A stretch of DNA of 64,000 bases from an uncultured Bacteroidales bacterium (GCA_946410455.1 CAMKAJ010000002.1:42959-106958); one strand, 5' to 3'. Counted from the first letter of the stretch, positions 8,526 through 18,259 are shown. A program made the numbers and translations. The notes: a model not told the origin generated them from the sequence alone.

Positions 8526-10931
8526 TTAAAGGTTAACGTTGAATACTGGTTGAGATGAGCTTGCGCTGCCACAGAGATTCCCGTTGCCGGCAGCTACACC
8601 ATTTATGGTTCCATTCACTTTGATAGGGTTAGACGAGCTTCCCATGATGAGCGCAGAAGTTCCCTTATACACTCCTATCAGCATGCCTCCTGTAGATGCC
8701 TGCCCAGATGTGATGTCACAATTGACCGAACATCCTTCGCCTGTGCTGAGAGCAGCATCGAGCTGGAGGCCCACAAGACCGCCAGTGGGACAGTTGAGCG
8801 TTGAACTGATTGCTCCGGTGTTGCTGCATCCAGTCATCTTATAGCCTGCGTGCAAGCCGGCAATACCTCCTGCGCAATGTAGCGTGGTATTCTTAGTATA
8901 GGCAACTGTAATGTTTCCGGAATTGGAGCAATTAAGCATATCTATATTGCCCATTCCTGCGATGCCTCCAAATGCGTGGTACACCTCGGAAGCGTTGGTT
9001 ACGTCGCCACTTTCTGTGAGTGCTGCCGCATTTCTGCATCCGCTCACAAGGGCGCCTTCACATCCCGAAGCCTTCCCGATTATTCCCCCATAAGCAGATT
9101 CTGATGTGTGGTTGTTCTTTTTGAAAATGGTTCCGGCGGCAAGATTATCGCAATCCTCGATAAGTGTCCGGGACATGGTGCAACCAATGATTCCGCCGTA
9201 ATAACCGGATTTGCTTTGGGATCCGGTGCCTACTTCGCCGGCGTTGGTGCACTCACTGATTACCAAATTGTAGGTGCCGCCTACTGCCGGTTGGTGGTCC
9301 ATACCGGCAATGCCTCCGAGATAATGAGCAACCTTAACATTTATGCCTACGGTTATTCGGCCCTCGTTGGAGCATCCGTTTATGGTTACGCCATCAACAG
9401 AACCGATACGGCCTACAATACCACCAGCAAAGGAGGAACTAATCAGTCCGCCGGATTTGCTGGACAGGTTCACCTCGGCATAGTTGGAGCATTGCTCAAT
9501 AGTGGTGCCGGCGTTGGTAATTTGCCCTACAATGCCTCCCAGATACATATTCCCGGTCATTTTTACGCCGCTGGTGTTCTTGATCTCGCCATAATTACGG
9601 CAGCCGGAAATGACGGCGGACTCGCCTGTCGTGACGCATCCTGTGATACCGCCAGCGCGAAGGTCCATAGTGGCGGCAGAAGGCAAAGAGACGGTTATCG
9701 GTACGTATGACCAGACGTCGGACACAAGCACCTTGTCGCTGCCCTTATTGTTTTTGATAAGGCCGGCAAGAGATCCTACATAATAGCTGTCTGCTGAAGA
9801 ATTGATGCTGATTGAACTGACGCCATCATATTCTCCGGAAGGGGTACAGCCGAGTTTCAGATTCTTTATTACATTGTCGTCACTGAGCGACTGGAAGATA
9901 CCAAAACGGTCTATCCCAGAGTGTTTGGAAGTGTTTATTACGAAATTGTAGATGCAGTGGCCCTGCCCATCGAAACTACAACGTCCGGGGAGAGGCGCCC
10001 ACTCGTCACCGCCCCAGTCGATATCGGCTGTGAGCTTGACCATGTCGCCCCTGACGTATGCAGTGATATTGTTTGCCCAGGTCTGGAGCTCCGCCTTGCT
10101 GCCTATCGACGTAGGGAGCTCAGTGCCGGAAGCCATACTGCCGAAAGTCATGCCCCCATTGATTGGAAGCACTGCCTTCTTGCTGCTCGTGCGCATATAT
10201 TTCCCGCCGTCATTGCTGATGGCAAAAGTCACTCCTTTACTGAATTCTGCAGGCAGTACAGCGGCATAATACCTACCCTGATTGAATGAATTGCCGCCTT
10301 CAGGAGAAACGGAAACATAGGAGGAGCCGGATGCGGCCACAGAGGGGTCGCTGCCGCTCAAGTCCACCTCGCCGGATCCTGTAATCAATTCTTCTGCATT
10401 CCCATAGAATGTAACGCTGCGGATATTGTCTGACGTAATGTCGAAGGCCACCAGGGATACGACATTTCTGAATAGCATAGTACCTCCTGTAGACATAGCT
10501 ACGGACGCCAGAGCATCAGGAGCTATAGATTTACCGGCAGGGACTTCCTGGTACTGTCTGATGCTTATGGTTACACCCTTTTCTGTACGACCCTTGGCGG
10601 CGCGGTAGGGATATACGGCGATGAATTCCGTTGCAGCATCGGACACTGTACCCTTTATTACAGCGCTCTTGCCAGTTACATTACTAACTACAAATTCTTG
10701 AGGCTCGGTACTGACCCCGTCAAATACTGCGACTTTATCACCATCTTCCCAACGCACGCTGAGGCCATCGAGCCACGCCTTGGTGCTGGTTTCTTCTAGT
10801 TGAACTGCGAATTCAATAGACTTCTTACCATCGCGGGAGGGGGGGGTAAATTCGTGGATGGCCTCTTTAGAGCAGGCTGCAAAGGAGATAATGACTGCTA
10901 TTGCAGCAAACACAATTGCTAATCTTTTCAT
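8526..10931 (-). CDS. Fimbrillin-like surface lipoprotein with GLUG-like beta-helix repeats
   Basis: The start is set at ATG 10931, which gives a lipoprotein signal (MKRLAIVFAAIAVI, lipobox FAAC), rather than the upstream in-frame ATG. The product is 801 residues. The N-terminal ~270 residues look like the fimbrillin module (VRWEDGDKVAVFDG, AAKGRTEKGVTISI). From ~400 to the end there are many GGIAGM / GGIVGQ / GGIIGC motifs separated by NCSNxGxI and CRNxGEI turns, typical of a right-handed beta-helix of GLUG-like repeats. It is probably outer-membrane anchored and surface exposed. It follows small gene B with a 4-nt gap, and small gene A comes 11 nt after its stop. Confidence 0.82.
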   Translation of the reverse strand: MKRLAIVFAAIAVIISFAACSKEAIHEFTPPSRDGKKSIEFAVQLEETSTKAWLDGLSVRWEDGDKVAVFDGVSTEPQEFVVSNVTGKSAVIKGTVSDAATEFIAVYPYRAAKGRTEKGVTISIRQYQEVPAGKSIAPDALASVAMSTGGTMLFRNVVSLVAFDITSDNIRSVTFYGNAEELITGSGEVDLSGSDPSVAASGSSYVSVSPEGGNSFNQGRYYAAVLPAEFSKGVTFAISNDGGKYMRTSSKKAVLPINGGMTFGSMASGTELPTSIGSKAELQTWANNITAYVRGDMVKLTADIDWGGDEWAPLPGRCSFDGQGHCIYNFVINTSKHSGIDRFGIFQSLSDDNVIKNLKLGCTPSGEYDGVSSISINSSADSYYVGSLAGLIKNNKGSDKVLVSDVWSYVPITVSLPSAATMDLRAGGITGCVTTGESAVISGCRNYGEIKNTSGVKMTGNMYLGGIVGQITNAGTTIEQCSNYAEVNLSSKSGGLISSSFAGGIVGRIGSVDGVTINGCSNEGRITVGINVKVAHYLGGIAGMDHQPAVGGTYNLVISECTNAGEVGTGSQSKSGYYGGIIGCTMSRTLIEDCDNLAAGTIFKKNNHTSESAYGGIIGKASGCEGALVSGCRNAAALTESGDVTNASEVYHAFGGIAGMGNIDMLNCSNSGNITVAYTKNTTLHCAGGIAGLHAGYKMTGCSNTGAISSTLNCPTGGLVGLQLDAALSTGEGCSVNCDITSGQASTGGMLIGVYKGTSALIMGSSSNPIKVNGTINGVAAGNGNLCGSASSSQPVFNVNL

Positions 10932-10935
10932 AAGG

Positions 10936-11067
10936 CTACCATTCATAATCTGTAAAACTGTTGAAATCTTCTGTCTCCACAATATCTGAGGAGCATAGGA
11001 CCTGCTCTTCCAGCCACTCTTTATTGTCGCAGAGCGGCGGACTATAAGCTTTTAAGTATCTGTTCAT
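10936..11067 (-). CDS. Small acidic-tailed protein B, 43 aa, upstream of a fimbrillin-like lipoprotein
   Basis: ATG 11067 to TAG 10936. It begins MNRYLKAYSPPLCDNKEWL and has Val-Leu-Cys-Ser-Ser-Asp followed by an acidic tail ending DYEW. The Val-(x)-Cys-(S/T)-Ser motif and the acidic tail with an aromatic residue are shared with small protein A. There is no signal peptide. It lies 4 nt before the lipoprotein start and 18 nt after the M14 peptidase stop. The role is unknown; the position suggests translational coupling or a chaperone/leader role (inference). Confidence 0.55.
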   Translation of the reverse strand: MNRYLKAYSPPLCDNKEWLEEQVLCSSDIVETEDFNSFTDYEW

Positions 11068-11085
11068 GTCTGATATGTTTTATTG

Positions 11086-12261
11086 TTATTCTTCTCCTTC
11101 TGCAAAGGCTTTCAGGGCCCTGGCTAATCCGTGACCGAACTGGCGCAGCTTGCCGGGATAGACAAGGGCGCCATTGGAATATGCAAATGGGAATTCTATG
11201 GTGCGGGACACTTTAATGTCCTGAATGTTGGCATACACCCATTGCGTCGCGTTGAGGCCGTCTTGATAGTTGCTCGAAGCATTCCAGCTTGTCCCGAACG
11301 GCAGATTGTCGGAATTACGGTAATTAAGTCCGCCTTCCTGGTACTTTTCTATCAGGTGCGAGAAAACGAACTCCTTGGGATTCGGGTTCTCCTTATATGG
11401 GGTGTAGATATAATTGTCGTTATACTTATAAAGCTTGGGATTGTGACAGTCCAGGTAAATGTCCGGCTGCGTCTCGGCAATAAGACTGGCCAGGGCAGCT
11501 GTTTCCGGGTAGCGGAACTCTGTGTAATCTCTGTTATGGTCGTGCGGGAGTCTCCATTTTCCCTGGTCTCCCTCTACGACGCCGTCCATATCCACAAAAG
11601 GAACTACGTGCAGTTCTACGTTATCCCTCAACCATTCGCCAAGCTCACTGTCTTCAAGGAACGCAGCCGTAAGACCCTCGACCGCATACTCCGCAGGCGC
11701 TTCCGAGCAGTGGTGCCGGCAGCTTACGACGACCGAAAGCTTGGGCGCTGATTTCTTGGGCGTGATTCTGAAGAAAGGAACATCCCTACCCTTGGGGCTC
11801 TTACACAAAACGCCAGTCTCATATTGTCCTTTATGCGGGGCATTCATGAATGAATACCACATCTCGGGCGTGTAGGGATGGCATTCGTAGAACCACACTT
11901 CTTTTGCGTCTTTTGGAAAATCATACGTAAACTGGAACTTCGTGGCGCCCTCTTCCGCAAGATATTCATAACTCTTACCCTTATCTAGGGAAACGACAGG
12001 GCCGCGTTCGCAGATAGCAAAGCTTTTGGTGAACACGAAGGTCAGTTTCTTTCCCTGGGCTCCAGTGACTCGGAATGCCCAATAGAACCATGCCTTTTTT
12101 GAACCACGCAGCTCCTGGTGCACATAAACTGTGTCGTCCACCATCCTCTCAAACACAATGTTGCCTGCTGGCAGGTTCTTATCAATCACAACTCCTTCCT
12201 GAGAACAACAGGCAGAGATTAATGCCGCAGCAGCGGCAATCATAAGACAAATTCTTTTCAT
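11086..12261 (-). CDS. M14-family zinc carboxypeptidase-like lipoprotein
   Basis: The start is ATG 12261, 1 nt after the MBL stop; a longer frame reaching into the upstream gene is less likely because this ATG gives a clean lipoprotein signal (MKRICLMIAAAAALISAC). The product is 391 residues. M14 features: a zinc-binding H184-x-x-E187 in CRHHCSEAP, VPFVDMDGVVEGDQG followed by HNRDY (the family's NPDG...RxNR segment), a third zinc ligand candidate H273 in LDCHNP, and a late SRTIEFPF with the likely catalytic Glu. The ~150 residues before the catalytic part form a beta-rich N-terminal domain. It likely removes C-terminal residues from peptides, or cleaves amidated conjugates, in the periplasm or at the surface. 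The substrate is unknown. Confidence 0.85.
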   Translation of the reverse strand: MKRICLMIAAAAALISACCSQEGVVIDKNLPAGNIVFERMVDDTVYVHQELRGSKKAWFYWAFRVTGAQGKKLTFVFTKSFAICERGPVVSLDKGKSYEYLAEEGATKFQFTYDFPKDAKEVWFYECHPYTPEMWYSFMNAPHKGQYETGVLCKSPKGRDVPFFRITPKKSAPKLSVVVSCRHHCSEAPAEYAVEGLTAAFLEDSELGEWLRDNVELHVVPFVDMDGVVEGDQGKWRLPHDHNRDYTEFRYPETAALASLIAETQPDIYLDCHNPKLYKYNDNYIYTPYKENPNPKEFVFSHLIEKYQEGGLNYRNSDNLPFGTSWNASSNYQDGLNATQWVYANIQDIKVSRTIEFPFAYSNGALVYPGKLRQFGHGLARALKAFAEGEE

Positions 12262-12262
12262 G

Positions 12263-13420
12263 TTATTCGCTCTTGTATGGTCCGTGTATGGATTTAACTT
12301 TGTATTCTTTGTTGGTGTCGTCGAGCACATAAACGTAGAACTCGCCATCTGGGGATACTCTTATCACTATGTGACCGCCGGTGCATTTGCAGTCTTTGTA
12401 GATTTCTGAAGCCGCTCCGGCTACGGCCATCGGAAGATTGGTGAAGAACATGTCTTGAGAGCCGGAATATTCTTTTATAATATCCTGGTTTGGCTGTATC
12501 TCGCGCTCGTAGAAACTTTGCGTCACAACAACCTGAGGTTGATAGACTTCGGACTCGATTGCATAGGATCCATAATTTGACATGTGGTGATGTGCCTTCA
12601 TGGCTTCGATCTTCCTGCCGATTGATGCGGCAACCTCACGACAAGTATTCTTCTGGTTCATGTCGCCGCTTGTGAAATAATCGAACTTTCCGTAACTCAT
12701 CAAGAAAGCGCAGGACATGCCGTTCTCGTGGGTTACGTGGGTGTCTATAACACTGTGTCCATCCCAAACCATGCCGGAGGCAGCATAGCCGAATACGCAG
12801 AACCCAGGATAGACTTCCGGTTTATATTTAGGTGCGAGCTGGCTGTCTGCCCCCACTATAAAACGCTCGACCTGGAGCCCGTTATGTTCTGCATTGTATT
12901 TGGTAAACCTGAGATAATGGTCGGTGGATGAGTTCTTTTTATAGTCGTGATATTCTGGGGCAGAACGGTCAATAGCCACGTCAAAAGGCACAAGCGAGTA
13001 GAGACCCATTGGCCCGGCAAGAGCATATCCGCCTTCAGGGTGAATAGTTCGTCCTTCCCCAATATAGGCGGAATGGTCAATGTGATAATGCGTAAGCAGG
13101 AAATAGTCCAGGTGGTCGTGTCCTTTTGGCAGAAAATGCAGAATATAGTCGGCATAAACCTTCCAGGGTTCTTCTTCTTCGGACGGACGGGCCGGAACCG
13201 GAGTATATTTCTCCGGTTTGTATCCAAATAAGTCACCTGCATCTACGAGCAGCGTGGTGCCGTCTGGATAGATGAAGAAGGTACACTCGCCGCGTCCAGT
13301 GTTGATGGCGTGTATGTCCAGCATACCTTCCTGCCAATCCGACAGCGTTGCTCCGACTGATGTGGGCAATGGCTGCAGGACCGACAGAAGGGTAAGAACA
13401 AATGGTAAAACTAAGGACAT
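12263..13420 (-). CDS. Exported metallo-beta-lactamase-fold hydrolase (ComEC-type)
   Basis: A 385-residue protein with an N-terminal signal peptide (MSLVLPFVLTLLSVLQPLPT) without a lipobox, so probably periplasmic or secreted. WQEGMLDIHAINTG opens the MBL fold. The zinc site is H111-x-H113-x-D115-H116 (THYHIDHSAY), with FDYFTSGDMN and KAHHHMSNYG later. The order and the G-E-C-T-F-F strand resemble the MBL domains found in ComEC/Rec2 proteins and related phosphodiesterases. Its start codon directly abuts the stop of the upstream paralogue (TAAATG). The reaction is probably hydrolysis of a phosphodiester or other ester; the exact substrate cannot be read from the sequence. Confidence 0.85.
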   Translation of the reverse strand: MSLVLPFVLTLLSVLQPLPTSVGATLSDWQEGMLDIHAINTGRGECTFFIYPDGTTLLVDAGDLFGYKPEKYTPVPARPSEEEEPWKVYADYILHFLPKGHDHLDYFLLTHYHIDHSAYIGEGRTIHPEGGYALAGPMGLYSLVPFDVAIDRSAPEYHDYKKNSSTDHYLRFTKYNAEHNGLQVERFIVGADSQLAPKYKPEVYPGFCVFGYAASGMVWDGHSVIDTHVTHENGMSCAFLMSYGKFDYFTSGDMNQKNTCREVAASIGRKIEAMKAHHHMSNYGSYAIESEVYQPQVVVTQSFYEREIQPNQDIIKEYSGSQDMFFTNLPMAVAGAASEIYKDCKCTGGHIVIRVSPDGEFYVYVLDDTNKEYKVKSIHGPYKSE

Positions 13421-14662
13421 TTATTCGCTGGTATAAGGACCGTTGATGGATTTTACGTTATACTTTTTATCAGTGTCGTCCAGTAAATAGACCCAGAACT
13501 GGCTGCCGCCTTCTGCAACTCGAATGACCACGTGACCATTGAGACCCTTACAAGCGTTGTATATATCGGGAGACTCAGCGATGAGGCTCTGGTCTATGTT
13601 TGTAAAGTACAGATCCTGAGAGCCGGAATATTTCTGGATAATGCTTTGCTGGGGTTGCGTGGTCAAAGCGTAAAAGCTTTGAGTTACCACGACCTTCGGT
13701 TTGTAGGCTGCCGCCTCAACGTCGTAGGTGGCTTCGTTGGACATGTGATGGTGCGCCTTCATTGCTTCTATGTTTTTCCCGATGGACGCAGCTATGGCAG
13801 TACAGGTGCTTTTCTCGTTGAGGTCACCGCTGGTAAAGTAATCGAATTTGCCGTAAGTCAGCAGGAAAGCGCAGGACAGTCCGTTTTCGTAGCGGGCGTG
13901 AGTGTCGACCTCCTTACTACCATCCCACACTTTGCCGTTTACAGCATAGTTAAAAACTTTGCACGAAGGATAGCTGGATGCATCGTATTTCATTGCAAGC
14001 TGCTTGTCTGTCCCAATCTGAAAACGCTCAGCCTTTAAGCCCGAGACCCTGGCCTGATAATCCAGAAAGTTTGAAAACATCGTCCTGGAATCTGGGGCTG
14101 AATTGGCATCGTCGTCTTCGCTTTCGATTGAATAATCGGGGTAAAGCCTGTCTATTGACTTGTCGAACTTTATGTCCTGATATAGACCCATTGGTCCGGC
14201 ATAACTGTAACCACCATCAGTATTGTTTATACGACCGTTCCCAAGATAAGCCATGTGGTCTATGTGGAAATGCGTCAACACAAAGTAGTCTATCTTAGTA
14301 TGCCCGGCCGGCATATAGTAATTAATGTAAGAGCCGTAGGTCTTGTAGGGAATTGATTCCGTAGTTGGGCGCACCGGCACCCTGTTCGCCTTCTTACTCT
14401 TGTACAAATCTCCGGCATCACAGAGCATGGTAGTGCCGTCGGGGAGAATAAAAAAAGTACATTCCCCGCTGCCCGTATTAATTGCGTGGATATCAAGCAC
14501 ACCTTTTTGCCAATATGGAAGAGGCTTCCCTATCTCTACCTCTAAAGCGCCTCGATTGTCGGCAGGATTCTCTTTGTTGTCTTTCCCGCCATCATCCGGG
14601 TTGACATTTGGCCCGCATGCTACTACGGTTAATATCAAAAGAAGGCTCAGTTTGTTTTTCAT
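13421..14662 (-). CDS. Metallo-beta-lactamase-fold hydrolase lipoprotein (ComEC-type)
   Basis: The start is ATG 14662, overlapping the previous stop by 4 nt (ATGA), and gives a lipoprotein signal (LTVVAC16). The product is 413 residues. A low-complexity Asp/Lys/Asn linker (residues 18-40) precedes PLPYW51QKGVLDIHAINTG and the zinc motif H131-x-H133-x-D135-H136. FDYFTSGDLN and KAHHHMSNEA match the paralogues. It is a tandem duplicate of the next gene (12263-13420) and of the domain at 4888-5952. It is probably anchored to the outer membrane near SusC/SusD. It is likely a hydrolase acting on material bound by the SusCD complex (inference). Confidence 0.87.
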   Translation of the reverse strand: MKNKLSLLLILTVVACGPNVNPDDGGKDNKENPADNRGALEVEIGKPLPYWQKGVLDIHAINTGSGECTFFILPDGTTMLCDAGDLYKSKKANRVPVRPTTESIPYKTYGSYINYYMPAGHTKIDYFVLTHFHIDHMAYLGNGRINNTDGGYSYAGPMGLYQDIKFDKSIDRLYPDYSIESEDDDANSAPDSRTMFSNFLDYQARVSGLKAERFQIGTDKQLAMKYDASSYPSCKVFNYAVNGKVWDGSKEVDTHARYENGLSCAFLLTYGKFDYFTSGDLNEKSTCTAIAASIGKNIEAMKAHHHMSNEATYDVEAAAYKPKVVVTQSFYALTTQPQQSIIQKYSGSQDLYFTNIDQSLIAESPDIYNACKGLNGHVVIRVAEGGSQFWVYLLDDTDKKYNVKSINGPYTSE

Positions 14663-16416
14663 TGTTGTGTGATTTTTATTCCATAAATGAAGCACCTTGG
14701 AGCATTCCCGCCGGAAGCGGATGATGCGGATATTTTGATCTGAGTATCCGAAGTTGCTCCGGAAATGTAGAATTCAAACCTCGAAGTGGGCTTGTGAATA
14801 CTCGCATTATATGACGAGCCAGCTGTCATAAGGTAATCTGTACCAATATTGTACTTCGTCCCGCTCAAGCTTCCCAGGTCTCCGCTCTTTGCCTCCACCC
14901 TGACACCGTTCGCGTCTTGGCCTTCGGTCTGACTTGCTTTGCCTCCGGTGAAACTTCCAGCCCCAAGAATAGTGACGGGTATATCCGCCTTTGATGTGGA
15001 AGAATACCTGGCGATATCCAAGGTCAGGATAATATCCTGCGTGCCGGATATCTTAGAGAGTTTTGGTGTTAGTAAATAATTGTCCTGCTGGCCGGTATTG
15101 TTCATCTGGATTGCTCCGGGACGCTCGTCCACATACACAAATTCCCAATCTTGTACACCACGGTTCTTAATATAATCGTCGTTGGCCCTAATGTTAACCT
15201 TGAGCGCCGGGTAGTCCCACAGCTGCCCAATGCTACCAGACGAAGACCATTTCCCGTCATTTGGGTTTCCTGGCTCTAATCCGTCGAAAGTGCTGGCTGT
15301 GCCATTGTATATGGTGCCCACAAGGTAGTTGATAGCGTCGCCACCATAGGTAAAGAGATCGAACTGTTCGTCGAGGATAAGGGTCGGATCCTCGTCTTTT
15401 ACGAGTTCAAGATAGTAGGACCCATGTTCTTTGTAAGTCTCATCGTAAGCAACCCTGACCTTTCCAGGCGCATCCATATTGAGCCATAGTTTGTTTCCGC
15501 CGTCCGAGACAGGGGTGAGGGCACCTATGGCTTTTTCTACTCTGTAGAAGCGAGTATGATTGGGCGTGAAATTGTAGAAAGGCAACGCAGATTTCATGTG
15601 CTTACAGGTGCCGAGGCCTCCGGCCCCCGAGTAAGAAGTGAAACCCAACTCAAGCTCTTCGTTCATAATTGTGATTTCACCGGTTGCCGGCGCATCGAAG
15701 ACCAGTTCCCATACACCCGGCTGGCTTTCCGTGCAAATGCCACATTCCATCCCATCAAGACAAACGCTTATTTTCTTATTGCTGAATTCTTTAACGTTAG
15801 ACTCAATTGTATCCAGCGCCTTTCCATTAAGTGTTACGGAGAAGCTGATGGGGCCCGAGCTCTCTGGAGTACCCTGAATAGGTATAACTATAGAATTATT
15901 GCCTGCGGCCAAAGTGAATTCGCCTCCACTTACTGTCAATCCTTGGGTGGCACCGACCATTGTGCATGTGACGATTGCTTTCTCCTGTCCGGTTGCGTTC
16001 TTATATGGGATTGCCAGAAAAGCATTACTCTGCTGCCCCTGTTTAAGAAGCCCGGACAAGTAGAGTTCGCCATATTCAAAATTGGTTTTAGCCTGACTGA
16101 TCACCACCGGGTAACGGTTTCCGCCGTGAATGAGGTAAAAAGTACCCTCCCTGGCTTCTCCCATGTTGCCAGAAACCTGAACATAGTATGTCTGGTATTC
16201 AACCCCATCCCCTGAACCGCTGTCGGGACTCAAGCGTATCCAGTCCAATTCGCACTCAGAGGTCCATTCCCCGGAACATAAAAGGTACTGGGAAATGTTT
16301 TGCTCAAAGCAGTCACAGGATATGGCGTCGTATTCTCTTTGAAACACATCGACATTTTTCTGGCACCCCGTAGAAAACAGGATTCCAATGCAGATTATTG
16401 TAAGAATCTTTTTCAT
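14659..16416 (-). CDS. BACON-like surface lipoprotein, possible glycan- or ligand-binding protein
   Basis: A 585-residue lipoprotein (ILFSTGC lipobox). Residues ~25-115 look like a BACON/Ig-like domain (CSGEWTSECELDWIRLSPDSG, then VVISQAK). The middle contains further beta-sandwich sequence. Residues ~355-585 hold a choice-of-anchor/DUF5017-like part (LLTPKLSKISGTQDIILTLD), and the C-terminus ends in a jelly-roll-like strand set. It occupies the place right after SusD (12-nt gap) where SusE/SusF-type surface ligand-binding lipoproteins usually lie, so a binding role is likely. No catalytic motif is visible. Confidence 0.65.
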   Translation of the reverse strand: MKKILTIICIGILFSTGCQKNVDVFQREYDAISCDCFEQNISQYLLCSGEWTSECELDWIRLSPDSGSGDGVEYQTYYVQVSGNMGEAREGTFYLIHGGNRYPVVISQAKTNFEYGELYLSGLLKQGQQSNAFLAIPYKNATGQEKAIVTCTMVGATQGLTVSGGEFTLAAGNNSIVIPIQGTPESSGPISFSVTLNGKALDTIESNVKEFSNKKISVCLDGMECGICTESQPGVWELVFDAPATGEITIMNEELELGFTSYSGAGGLGTCKHMKSALPFYNFTPNHTRFYRVEKAIGALTPVSDGGNKLWLNMDAPGKVRVAYDETYKEHGSYYLELVKDEDPTLILDEQFDLFTYGGDAINYLVGTIYNGTASTFDGLEPGNPNDGKWSSSGSIGQLWDYPALKVNIRANDDYIKNRGVQDWEFVYVDERPGAIQMNNTGQQDNYLLTPKLSKISGTQDIILTLDIARYSSTSKADIPVTILGAGSFTGGKASQTEGQDANGVRVEAKSGDLGSLSGTKYNIGTDYLMTAGSSYNASIHKPTSRFEFYISGATSDTQIKISASSASGGNAPRCFIYGIKITQQ

Positions 16417-16428
16417 ATTCGTGCGTTT

Positions 16429-18255
16429 TTACCAACCATAATTCTGACCAAGACCCTCATTGAGAGTAACATCTGCCGAGGGTATGGGGTAGAGATACTT
16501 TTTCTCGGACCAGGTATAACCTTCGCAGAAAGCGGAATAAGCTATGATGTAGCCATGGTCGCCTTCCGAAAGGTAATGACCAGCAGAAGAAAGGGTTGAT
16601 CCATTATAATTGATGGCCAGTACATTAATCCCCGATTTTTCTACCACTTTTGCAGACACATAATTGTCTGGCTGTCCGTCGCCGTCAAGATCCAGGTTCT
16701 GCTCAATTCCAGAGATCCAGATTCCAGTCTTCGGCATAATCAGCCGTTCGCCAATATGCCAGCGCATCACGTCCGGCATCCTAATACCCTCCATGACAAA
16801 CTCTATCCCTCTCTCGCGACGTATCTCGAGAATTATGGGGTCTGTTACAGTGTTGAGGAAGTATTCCACCAGGTAGGGATCTGCCTCAGTGGGATATATA
16901 CTTTTGACCCCCGACCTTTCCCGGACAAGTTTGACCGACTTGTCCCAGACGTCCTGTGTACATTCTCCAAGTTCGGCTTTTGCTTCTGCATATCCGAGGA
17001 GAATCTCCGCATAACGGATGAGAGGAACGTCAGAATATGTACCATCCGAAATCTCATCCTTAATAGCGTCGGTGAGCCATTTCACAGGTTGGTAGCCAGT
17101 CTTTGCACAGGCCAGGTTTGGCGGGTAAGCTTTGGTGCCACTGGCACGCTTGAACCCGGGGGTTCGGACAGTCTGTGCAAAACGATAGTCGCGATCTTTG
17201 GCTTCGTCGGCCAGAGTAGCGGAGTAGTAGTCCTTTCCGGTGTATTTAGATGTGAATGGCGTTCCGTCCAGGCAAAGATAAGTCAGCATGAAGTCCCTGT
17301 TGAGAGCCCAGATATAGTGACCCGTATTGTTCAGGTAGTCATTGATTGAATACTCTTTGTTATTGACTCTCAACGCCTCATCATAGTCCCTCGCCCAGAT
17401 GAATTCATTTGTGTAATATGCACATGCATCTGCATTTGTGAACATGTCCCTGTACTGTGTCTGCCTCCTTGCAGCATTGTCAGTAAGGGAGTAGAGTTTG
17501 GAAGCCATTATCTCTTCACAAGCCTTGACACATTCCCGCAAGTACATATTGACCTCCTCTTTCTCTGCGGCGGTCCACGGTGTACCCTTCGAGGGATCGT
17601 TCTCGTGGTATTTGCGGAATGTGCCTTCGAAAAGGCAGAAACGGGCCTTGATGCCAAGGGCTACATATTTATTTATATTGGTGCTGCGAATCCTGTACTT
17701 GTCGTCACCGAGGCAGTTCTTGCAAGCATAGTCCAGGTCTTCCAGTATTTTTGCAGCGATAAAGGACCTGTCGTCTCTTGTCCGGTATAACTCCGATTCG
17801 TCTGTCGGGTCTAGCACATGATCATACCAAGGCACGGCCCCATAACGTTGGAGCTTATTGATATAAAACATTGCCCTGAAAAAGCGACCCACACCTTCAT
17901 AATGAGCCATAATAGCCGGAGACGTTTCAGCTGTCCCCATATTCTCCAGGAAGTAATTAATGGAGCGCAGGGATGTCCAGCTCCAGGAACTGTTGTCGGA
18001 GACTCCATAGCGACCGGTATAGAACAGGTATTCCCCGTCCCATGCCTGAGCGTCAACATATTTGTCTGCATCCAGAAGGTCCTTAATCTCCGTCGCATAG
18101 GCGCGAATGAGACCATTGGTATAGATTTGGAGCGATGATTCATCAGAGAAGAAGTATTCACTCTCTATTGCATTGGGACTGATCTTGGTAAGGAAGTCAG
18201 TGCAAGAAACGGCAAGCAGGGAAAGAATCGCCGGGAGTATAATTGTTTTCTTCAT
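16429..18255 (-). CDS. SusD/RagB family outer-membrane nutrient-binding lipoprotein
   Basis: A 608-residue lipoprotein with the signal MKKTIILPAILSLLAVSC and the characteristic post-lipobox start TDFLTKISPNAI. The TPR-like helical SusD core follows (INYFLENMGTAE, VGRFFRAMFYINKLQRYG), as does the C-terminal RagB part (YAEILLGYAEAKAELGE, LEIRRERGIEFVMEGIRMPDVMRW). It forms the lid of the SusC pore in the outer membrane and captures substrate. It starts 4 nt after the SusC stop, the standard pair order. The length is ordinary for the family. Confidence 0.95.
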   Translation of the reverse strand: MKKTIILPAILSLLAVSCTDFLTKISPNAIESEYFFSDESSLQIYTNGLIRAYATEIKDLLDADKYVDAQAWDGEYLFYTGRYGVSDNSSWSWTSLRSINYFLENMGTAETSPAIMAHYEGVGRFFRAMFYINKLQRYGAVPWYDHVLDPTDESELYRTRDDRSFIAAKILEDLDYACKNCLGDDKYRIRSTNINKYVALGIKARFCLFEGTFRKYHENDPSKGTPWTAAEKEEVNMYLRECVKACEEIMASKLYSLTDNAARRQTQYRDMFTNADACAYYTNEFIWARDYDEALRVNNKEYSINDYLNNTGHYIWALNRDFMLTYLCLDGTPFTSKYTGKDYYSATLADEAKDRDYRFAQTVRTPGFKRASGTKAYPPNLACAKTGYQPVKWLTDAIKDEISDGTYSDVPLIRYAEILLGYAEAKAELGECTQDVWDKSVKLVRERSGVKSIYPTEADPYLVEYFLNTVTDPIILEIRRERGIEFVMEGIRMPDVMRWHIGERLIMPKTGIWISGIEQNLDLDGDGQPDNYVSAKVVEKSGINVLAINYNGSTLSSAGHYLSEGDHGYIIAYSAFCEGYTWSEKKYLYPIPSADVTLNEGLGQNYGW

Positions 18256-18259
18256 CTTT

